Assembly: GCF_019443745.1 (NCBI RefSeq)
Contig: NZ_CP050948.1
Location: 2,418,001-2,482,000, forward strand
DNA: 64,000 nucleotides
Direction of reading: 5' to 3'
Source: Iamia sp. SCSIO 61187
GTDB lineage: Bacteria; Actinomycetota; Acidimicrobiia; Acidimicrobiales; Iamiaceae
The position numbers and the translations under genes were made by a program. The notes under the pieces are model-generated. The model saw only the letters and a list, made by a program, of their open reading frames with translations, did no database searches and had not been told where the DNA came from. The stretch's first letter is position 1. The number at the start of each line of letters is the position of its first letter. Positions 58,360 through 64,000 of this stretch are shown here, piece by piece.

Positions 58360-59058
58360 TCACGCCCGCGGCCGGGCCCGGGCCGCCGTGCGGGCGCTGG
58401 CGGCCACCCGGCGGGCCTTGGCCTCGGCGGCCATGCGGGCCTTGGACGCGGCGAACGAGCAGATCGGGCAGGCGGCCATGTCGTGGCGCTGGGCCGGGCA
58501 GTGCTCGCGCCCGAAGTAGATGATCTGGAGGTGGCGGTCGTTCCACGTCTCGCGGGGGAAGGCGGCCTTGAGGTCCCGCTCGGTGCGCTCGACGGTCGTG
58601 CCGTTCGACAGGCCCCACCGGAACGCCAGCCGGTGGATGTGGGTGTCGACCGGGAAGGCGGGCACGCCGAAGGCCTGGGCCATCACCACGCTGGCGGTCT
58701 TGTGACCGACGCCGGCGAGCGACTCGAGGAAGGCGAAGTCGGGCACCAGGTCGCCGCCGGCCGCCATGATCTGGTGGGCGGCGGTCGACAGGTTGCGGGC
58801 CTTGGTCGGCGCCAGGCCGACCTCGCGGATCAGCTCGAGGATGCGCTCGGGCGGGAGGGAGGCCATCTCCTCCGGCGTGCCGGCGACGGCGAACAGCGCC
58901 GGGGTGACCTGGTTGACCTTCTTGTCCGTGGTCTGGGCGGACAGGGCCACCGCCACCAGCAAGGTGTAAGGGTCGCGGTGGTCGAGGGGGATGGGCGGGT
59001 CGGGGTAGAGCTCGTCGAGCACCTGCCCGATCCGCTCGACCTTCTCGGCGCGGCGCAC
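58360..59058 (-). CDS. nth: Endonuclease III (DNA glycosylase/AP lyase)
   Basis: 232 residues, base-excision repair of oxidised pyrimidines. Helix-hairpin-helix LAGVGHKTASVVMAQAFG carries the catalytic Lys and the Asp is in FPVDTHIHRLAFR; LSAQTTDKKVNQVTP is also typical. The C-terminal Fe-S region reads EHCPAQRHDMAACPICSFA, with only three Cys spaced C-x9-C-x2-C instead of the classic four (C-x6-C-x2-C-x5-C). GTG 59058 starts 19 nt after the FKBP stop. A basic Ala/Arg tail ends the protein. Confidence 0.92.
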   Translation of the reverse strand: MRRAEKVERIGQVLDELYPDPPIPLDHRDPYTLLVAVALSAQTTDKKVNQVTPALFAVAGTPEEMASLPPERILELIREVGLAPTKARNLSTAAHQIMAAGGDLVPDFAFLESLAGVGHKTASVVMAQAFGVPAFPVDTHIHRLAFRWGLSNGTTVERTERDLKAAFPRETWNDRHLQIIYFGREHCPAQRHDMAACPICSFAASKARMAAEAKARRVAASARTAARARPRA

Positions 59059-59077
59059 GGCTGCGGGATCCGGCGGG

Positions 59078-59446
59078 TCAGCCGACCCCGAGGAGGTCGA
59101 CGACGAAGACGAGCGTCTCGTTGGGGCCGATGACGCCACCGGCGCCTCGGGCGCCGTAGCCCATCTGCGGGGGGATGGTGATGCGACGGCGGCCACCGAC
59201 CTTCATGCCGGCCACGCCGTCGTCCCAGCCCTGGATGACCTGGCCCCGGCCGAGGCGGAACCCGAACGTGTCGCCCCGGTCCCAGGACGCGTCGAACTGC
59301 TGGCCGGTCGACCAGGACACGCCCACGTAGTGGACGTCGACGTTGTGGCCGGCGGTGGCCTCGTCGCCGTCGCCGACCGTGAGGTCCTCGACCACCAGGT
59401 CGGTGGGAGGGGGGCCGTCGGGGATGGTCACATCAGGCTTGGGCAT
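59078..59446 (-). CDS. FKBP-type peptidyl-prolyl isomerase
   Basis: 122 residues, a single cytoplasmic FKBP domain. Text VDVHYVGVSWSTGQQFDASW, FRLGRGQVIQGWDDGVAGMK and IPPQMGYGARGAGGVIGPNE is typical; the active-site aromatics are kept. No signal peptide. ATG 59446 (MPKPDVTIPDG) is 6 nt after TACCCT, a likely leaderless start. It precedes nth on the same strand. Confidence 0.95.
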   Translation of the reverse strand: MPKPDVTIPDGPPPTDLVVEDLTVGDGDEATAGHNVDVHYVGVSWSTGQQFDASWDRGDTFGFRLGRGQVIQGWDDGVAGMKVGGRRRITIPPQMGYGARGAGGVIGPNETLVFVVDLLGVG

Positions 59447-59505
59447 CCTGCGAGGGTAACGCCGGCCACCGGGGCGGCCACCGTGCGGTGCGGGGGGCTC
59501 AAACC

Positions 59506-61074
59506 TCACCACGGGGTCCACGGCACCGTCGACGTCGACAGCCAGGTCAGCACCTCGCGACGGGTCAGCGGGCCGCGCGGCCGCCACGGCGCGGGCAGCT
59601 CACCGGTGGCGACGAGCTGGCGGACCTCGGCCCGGGCGGCGTCGAGACCGTCGCGGTCGAGGGCGCACCGGGTGGCCTCGGGGTCGATCCCGAAGAGGGC
59701 GGCGGCGTTGCCCCCGAAGACCTTGGCCTTCACCTCGGGCGTCAGGCGCGGGTAGCCGTGGGCGGCGGCCGTCGCCTCGTCGATCTGGAAGGCCCGGAAC
59801 GCCATGATCTGCGGCTGCGGGGAGCCGTACCAGATGCCGTCGGTGCCCCACATGACCCGGTCCTCGCCCACGTGCTTGAGCAGCTTCCCCAGGGCGTGGG
59901 CGGCCTGGCCGGGGTCGTTCATCGTCTCCCGCCACGTCGTGCCCAGCTCGGCCCACAGGTTCGTGTCGGGGGCCACGCCGTGGTCCTCCATGGCTCGCAC
60001 CAGCGAGTCGATCCCGGCGTCCGCCGAGGCCGGGTCGTAGGGGCCCTCGACGGTCTGGATCTCGTAGGCGCCGTGGTAGACGACGAAGTCCATGTCCGGG
60101 TAGCGGGCGGCCAGGGCGACGATGTCGCGGGGCCCGTTCTGGCTCCGATCGAACTCCAGCAACGGCAGCCCCTTGTGGGCGCACATGACCCGCACCCCGA
60201 GCGACCGGGCCTTCTCGACCACGGGGATGCCGATGGCCGGGTCGTCGAGGGCGTAGCCGACGCCGTCGGGGCCCCAGGCGGTGTACACCTTGAAGGCGGC
60301 CACCCGGCCCGAGGCGACGCGGTCCTCCATGTCGTCGAGGCGGGCCTCGAGGGGGCCGAAGTTGGGGGCGATCACGTTGTGGACGAGCACCCGGCTGGCG
60401 CCGCCGGCGGTGAGGGCGTCGGCCAGGGCCTGGGTGCCGAGGGCGTCGTCGAAGGGCAGGGGGGCGTCGTCGGGGCCGCTGTTGGGCACGTCCGACAGCA
60501 GGGCGATCGTGGTGTCGCTGGCCAGGAACAGGTCGTGGAGGTAGGCGACCCGGTCGAGGCAGTGCAGAGGCTCGGCCTCGACGCAGCCGGCGGGCACGAG
60601 GCCCTGGACCATGTCGAGGATGCGAGGGGCGTTCTGCTCCCAGGGCCGGCCGGGCATGACGTGGTGGGTGTGCACGTCGAAGATGAAGTCGGTGCCGCCG
60701 AGGGCCGCCTCGCAGGCGGGACCGTCCTCGGGGTCGGGGACGACGTAGCTGCCGGCCGGCTCCGTGGCGGGGCGCGGCGCGGTCGTCTGGGGGGCCGAGC
60801 CCGCCGTCCGCGGGGTCGCCGACCGGTCCGACCCGCAGGCGGCGAGGTTCAAGACGCCGAGGGTGAGGGCCATGCCCGAGGCGCCCTGGAGGAACCGACG
60901 GCGGTCCACACCCATCCTCCGGGCGGCGGCGTCGGCCCCGGCCACGATCCGCCGGGCCACCTCCCGGTCCCGGGCCGTCGGCTCCGGGGGGAGGAACTCG
61001 CCGTTCGACACCGTCCCGGGCCGGAACGGCAGCGGAGCCGGCCGGTGCTCGTCGTCCCTGTCCCAGGTCCCCAT
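59506..61074 (-). CDS. Tat-exported lipoprotein amidohydrolase
   Basis: 522 residues. After about 55 hydrophilic residues a twin-arginine signal appears (DRRRFLQGASGMALTLG) ending in a lipobox (LNLAAC, Cys about 80), so the protein should be exported folded and lipid-anchored. The mature part is a metal-dependent TIM barrel of the amidohydrolase-2 type: FIFDVHTHHVMPG, VRVMCAHKGLP, YHGAYEI, and MWGTDGIWYGSPQPQ. Substrate unknown. The C-terminus (RRGPLTRREVLTWLSTS) is unusual. ATG 61074 follows GGGGG. Divergent from the DGPF gene. Confidence 0.85.
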   Translation of the reverse strand: MGTWDRDDEHRPAPLPFRPGTVSNGEFLPPEPTARDREVARRIVAGADAAARRMGVDRRRFLQGASGMALTLGVLNLAACGSDRSATPRTAGSAPQTTAPRPATEPAGSYVVPDPEDGPACEAALGGTDFIFDVHTHHVMPGRPWEQNAPRILDMVQGLVPAGCVEAEPLHCLDRVAYLHDLFLASDTTIALLSDVPNSGPDDAPLPFDDALGTQALADALTAGGASRVLVHNVIAPNFGPLEARLDDMEDRVASGRVAAFKVYTAWGPDGVGYALDDPAIGIPVVEKARSLGVRVMCAHKGLPLLEFDRSQNGPRDIVALAARYPDMDFVVYHGAYEIQTVEGPYDPASADAGIDSLVRAMEDHGVAPDTNLWAELGTTWRETMNDPGQAAHALGKLLKHVGEDRVMWGTDGIWYGSPQPQIMAFRAFQIDEATAAAHGYPRLTPEVKAKVFGGNAAALFGIDPEATRCALDRDGLDAARAEVRQLVATGELPAPWRPRGPLTRREVLTWLSTSTVPWTPW

Positions 61075-61194
61075 GCCCCCCCAACCCCCGGGCGGCACCG
61101 GATGTTGGACGGCACGTCCGATCGGGGCGGGGCCGTTCGTCGTCGTGGTAGGAGGGGGGCGATCGGCGCCTCCCCCGACACCGAGGAGACCCTC

Positions 61195-61914
61195 ATGGAG
61201 TACCTGGTCCTGCTCTACGGCGACGAGAGCGCCGCCACCGAGCCCGGCACCCCCGAGTTCGACGCCGAGATGGCCGGCTACGTCGCCTTCGGCGAGCTGG
61301 CCGAGAAGGCGATCCGCGGCGGCGCCGCCCTCCACCTGACGAACACGGCGCGGACGATCCGCCACGACGGCGGGACGGTCACCGTCACCGACGGGCCCTT
61401 CGCCGAGACGACCGAGGCGCTCGGCGGGTACTACGTCCTCGAGGCCGACAACCTCGACGACGTCATCGACCTCGTCCGCCACATCCCGGCCACGGCCGGC
61501 GGGGCGTCGGAGATCCGCCCGCTCGTCATGGTCCAGTCCTCGCTCGAGGACGCCGCCGACCAGAGGGACTGCTGGCTGGCCACCATGCACGGGCCCGAGA
61601 CCGCCGCCGACGTCCCCGGCACCCCCGAGTGGGAGGCGGGGGCCGCCGAGCACGGGGCCTTCGCCGAGGCCGCCGGCCCCGCCCTCAAGGAGGGCGGAGC
61701 CGTCCAGCCCGCGGCGTCGGCGACGACGGTGCGGGTCCGGGACGGGGAGGTCGTCGTGTCCGACGGGCCGTTCTCCGAGACGATCGAGGTCGTCGGCGGG
61801 TTCTACGTGCTGAAGGGCTCCCCCGAGGAGGTGCTGGAGCTGGCCCGGCAGATCCCCGTCGGCGACGGCGGCGCCGTCGAGCTGCGTCCGATCATGGACC
61901 TCAGCGAGATGTGA
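61195..61914 (+). CDS. Tandem DGPF/YCII-domain protein
   Basis: 239 residues made of two YCII-like ferredoxin-fold copies, residues about 1-115 and 120-239. Each has the DGPF motif: TDGPFAETTEALGGYYVLEA and SDGPFSETIEVVGGFYVLKG. DGPF proteins are the usual partners and targets of ECF42 sigma factors; most are single-domain, so this looks like a fused pair. GAGGAG lies about 7 nt before ATG 61195. The stop overlaps the sigma-factor GTG (GTGA). Confidence 0.9.
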   Translation: MEYLVLLYGDESAATEPGTPEFDAEMAGYVAFGELAEKAIRGGAALHLTNTARTIRHDGGTVTVTDGPFAETTEALGGYYVLEADNLDDVIDLVRHIPATAGGASEIRPLVMVQSSLEDAADQRDCWLATMHGPETAADVPGTPEWEAGAAEHGAFAEAAGPALKEGGAVQPAASATTVRVRDGEVVVSDGPFSETIEVVGGFYVLKGSPEEVLELARQIPVGDGGAVELRPIMDLSEM

Positions 61915-63170
61915 GCGGCGCCCCGAGGACCGATGCGGCCGGCCTGGTGGCGGAGGTGTTCCGCCACGAGGCCGGCCCGGCCGTGGCCACCGTCGCCCGG
62001 CTGACCGGCGACATCGGTCGCGCCGAGGACGCCGTCCAGGAGGCCTTCGCCGTGGCGCTCCGTCGCTGGCCCACCCAGGGCGTGCCCGACCGGCCCGGGG
62101 CGTGGATCACCACCACGGCCCGCAACCGGGCCCTCGACGTCCTCCGGCGCGAGGCGACCCGACCCCGGCGCGAGGAGGCCGCGGCCCGGGACGCGGTCAC
62201 CTCACTCGAGGCCACGCCGCCGATCCTCCACCCGGTGGTCGACGACCAGCTCCGCCTGGTGTTCACCTGCTGCCACCCCGCCCTCCCCCGCGACGCCCAC
62301 GTCGAGCTGACCCTGCGGCTCGTGTGCGGGCTCCGCGTCCCCGAGATCGCCCGGGCCCTGCTCCGCGGCGAGGAGGCGGTCGGCAAGCGCATCCAGCGGG
62401 CCAAGGCCAAGATCCGCGACGCCGCCATCCCCCTGCGGGTGCCCCCGCCCGAGCTGCTGACCGAGCGGCTCCCGTCGGTGCTGGCGTGCACCTACCTGAC
62501 CTTCACCGAGGGCTACGCCGCCACCGCCGGCGACGACCTCATCCGCCACGAGCTGTGCGACGAGGGCGTGCGCCTGGCCCGCCTCCTGGTGGACCTCCTG
62601 CCCGGCCGGCCCGGCGCCGAGGCCCTGCTGGCCCTGCTCCTGCTCCAGGACGCCCGGCGTCCCGCCCGGCTCGACGCCGCCGGCGAGGTGGTCGTCCTCG
62701 CCGACCAGGATCGGTCGGCCTGGGACCGGGGCCGGATCGACGAGGGCATGCGCTGGATGGAGCGGGCCGCGGACCATCCCGAGCTGTCGGCCGGGGACGC
62801 CGCGTACCTCTTCCAGGCCGCCGTCGCCGCCGAGCACTCGTCCGCCCCCACGTGGGAGGCGACCGACTGGCCGGCGATCGTCGGCCACTACGACCGGCTG
62901 GCCGAGGTTAGCCCGTCGCCGGCGGTGCGGCTCAACCGGGCGGTGGCGGTGTCCTACGCCGACGGCCCGGCGGTGGCCCTCCCGCTGCTCGACGCCCTGG
63001 CCGACGACGCCCGCCTCGCCCGCTCGCACCGCCTCGCCCTGGCCCGGGCCGACGTCCACCGCCGGCTGGGCGCCGCCGCCGAGGCCCGGGCCGCCTACCG
63101 CGAGGCCCTCGCCCTCGGCCCGACCGCCCCCGAGGCCCGGCTGATCCGGCGCCACCTGGCCGACCTCTAG
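61911..63170 (+). CDS. ECF42-type RNA polymerase sigma factor
   Basis: 419 residues. Sigma-2 (TVARLTGDIGRAEDAVQEAF, then PGAWITTTARNRALDVLRRE) and sigma-4 (LTLRLVCGLRVPEIARALL, GEEAVGKRIQRAKAKIR) are followed by a long TPR-like C-terminal domain of about 230 residues (NRAVAVSYADGPAVALPLLD, then RADVHRRLGAAAEARAAYRE). This extended type, next to a DGPF gene, is the ECF42 group, which lacks an anti-sigma factor and relies on its C-terminal domain. GTG 61911 overlaps the DGPF stop. The inducing signal is unknown. Confidence 0.93.
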   Translation: MSGAPRTDAAGLVAEVFRHEAGPAVATVARLTGDIGRAEDAVQEAFAVALRRWPTQGVPDRPGAWITTTARNRALDVLRREATRPRREEAAARDAVTSLEATPPILHPVVDDQLRLVFTCCHPALPRDAHVELTLRLVCGLRVPEIARALLRGEEAVGKRIQRAKAKIRDAAIPLRVPPPELLTERLPSVLACTYLTFTEGYAATAGDDLIRHELCDEGVRLARLLVDLLPGRPGAEALLALLLLQDARRPARLDAAGEVVVLADQDRSAWDRGRIDEGMRWMERAADHPELSAGDAAYLFQAAVAAEHSSAPTWEATDWPAIVGHYDRLAEVSPSPAVRLNRAVAVSYADGPAVALPLLDALADDARLARSHRLALARADVHRRLGAAAEARAAYREALALGPTAPEARLIRRHLADL

Positions 63171-63176
63171 GGCCGA

Positions 63177-63968
63177 TCAGTCGCCCTCGGGCTGCGGGGC
63201 CTGCTCCGGGTGCTGCTCGGGGCGCTCGCCGACGGGCAGGAGGTCGTGGACGCTGCTGATCCGGTGGGCGCCGGGGCCGACGTCGAGGTCGGCGTGGAGG
63301 TCGTGCGGGTCGAGGAGCAGGGGCACCAGCCCGGCGGCGCGGGCCCCGGCCACGTCGTAGCGGAGGCTGTCGCCGACGTAGCCGATCCGCCCGCGGTCGA
63401 CGCCCAGGCGCTCCATGACGGCGACGGCCGGGGCGAAGACGGCCGGGTCGGGCTTCTCCACGCCGACGACGCCGCTGTCGACCAGCACGTCGATCTCGAC
63501 GCCGCCGCCCGGGCCCACCTGGCAGCACGAGGTGTGGCGGAGGAGGTCCTCGACCTGGCCGACGGCGTTGCTCACCACGCCGAGCGGCGTCCCGTGCTCG
63601 CGGAGCCGCTCCATGGCCACGACCGTCTCGACCAGGGGGAACCGCCACGTGCGGTGGCCGAACACCCGCACGAGGGCGGCCAGGCCGGCGTCGGCCTGCT
63701 CGGCGGGCACGCCGCAGGCCCCCACGTGGGCCCGGAGGTAGTCGAGCCACACGTCCTCACCGGCCGAGGCCGACCCGGCGTGGGCCCGGATGGCGACGTA
63801 GTGGGCCCGGATGAGCGTCGCCAGGTCGGAGGTGGCCCCGAAGGGGGCCAGCGCCGGGCCGATCGTCAGCGGGTCGGGCACGACGATGACGCCGCCGGCG
63901 TCGAACAGCACGGCGTCGAGGTCCCGCCCCACCCGCGGTCCGTCGGTCGTCGCCGTCGCCTCCACCAC
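63177..63968 (-). CDS. HAD-superfamily hydrolase
   Basis: About 263 residues, subfamily I phosphatase. Motif I is VLFDAGGVIVV: a single D is visible followed by A-G in place of the common DxD, so the second (acid/base) Asp is replaced by Gly. Motif II is GVVSNAVGQ, motif III KPDPAVF and motif IV VGDSLRYDVAGARAAG. The loss of the second Asp could alter or weaken phosphatase activity. The first start in the window is GTG 63968, but the frame stays open to the window edge, so the true start may lie outside. Confidence 0.85.
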   Translation of the reverse strand: MVEATATTDGPRVGRDLDAVLFDAGGVIVVPDPLTIGPALAPFGATSDLATLIRAHYVAIRAHAGSASAGEDVWLDYLRAHVGACGVPAEQADAGLAALVRVFGHRTWRFPLVETVVAMERLREHGTPLGVVSNAVGQVEDLLRHTSCCQVGPGGGVEIDVLVDSGVVGVEKPDPAVFAPAVAVMERLGVDRGRIGYVGDSLRYDVAGARAAGLVPLLLDPHDLHADLDVGPGAHRISSVHDLLPVGERPEQHPEQAPQPEGD

Positions 63969-64000
63969 GGCCGAGGCGGTCCTCGTGAGGAGGTCGGCGT

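Overview
The window is very GC rich (well over 70% by eye), with dense genes, many 1-4 nt start/stop overlaps and frequent GTG starts. Gene content points to an actinomycete: an AftD-type arabinofuranosyltransferase, a Streptomyces-like conservon (kinase, roadblock, DUF742, GTPase), a DGPF/ECF42-type sigma pair, GltBD, and ArgR boxes of the ATGCAT type. The class Acidimicrobiia (Iamia/Ilumatobacter-like) is my best guess. It rests on gene style and not on a marker search. No rRNA, tRNA, CRISPR, prophage or insertion sequence was seen, and no gene-free stretch exceeds about 300 bases.

Layout. 1-6.3 kb: tail of a glycosyltransferase, AftD, and a GGDEF/EAL protein. 6.3-12.3 kb (minus): a Gfo/Idh/MocA oxidoreductase with a small membrane protein, then a complete four-gene conservon. 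12.4-13.0 kb: an RDD membrane protein. 13.1-19.4 kb (minus): glutamate synthase gltD and gltB. 19.5-22.3 kb: nucleotidyltransferase, M18 aminopeptidase and J-domain protein, coupled by overlaps. 22.3-34.7 kb: mixed singletons (M23 endopeptidase, diguanylate cyclase, FecR-like membrane protein, D-aminoacylase, thioesterase, XRE regulator, metal-dependent hydrolase, PPOX flavoprotein, MFS transporter, and an unrecognised 719-residue protein).

34.7-51.5 kb (minus) is an almost complete arginine pathway. Read in the direction of transcription it is pheS-pheT, argC-argJ, a HerA-like ATPase, then argB-argD-argF-argR-argG-argH, a hotdog thioesterase and argS. argC and argB share one promoter/operator plan, with TTGCAT-N19-TAGA(G/C)T ending 6 nt before the ATG, so ArgR made from the same cluster can shut both off. 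ArgJ recycles the acetyl group, so no separate acetyl-ornithine deacetylase is needed here. 51.6-54.9 kb (minus) carries infC-rpmI-rplT, a SpoU methyltransferase and a soluble histidine kinase. infC appears to start at AUA and is frameshifted near its 3' end. 54.9-58.1 kb (plus): a DUF1844 protein, galE and a sulfite-oxidase-like molybdoenzyme. 58.1-61.1 kb (minus): a cold-shock-like miniprotein, endonuclease III, an FKBP isomerase and a Tat-lipoprotein amidohydrolase. 61.2-63.2 kb (plus): a double-DGPF protein and its ECF sigma factor. A HAD phosphatase closes the window.

Three features recur. Many lone genes have a TAnnnT box 6-8 nt before the start codon, which suggests leaderless mRNAs. 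A family of about 50-nt imperfect palindromes lies in at least two intergenic sites. Strong hairpins sit at several gene ends. I saw no clearly new multi-gene system. The best leads are the infC start and frameshift, the palindrome family, the paired ARG operators and the 719-residue protein.
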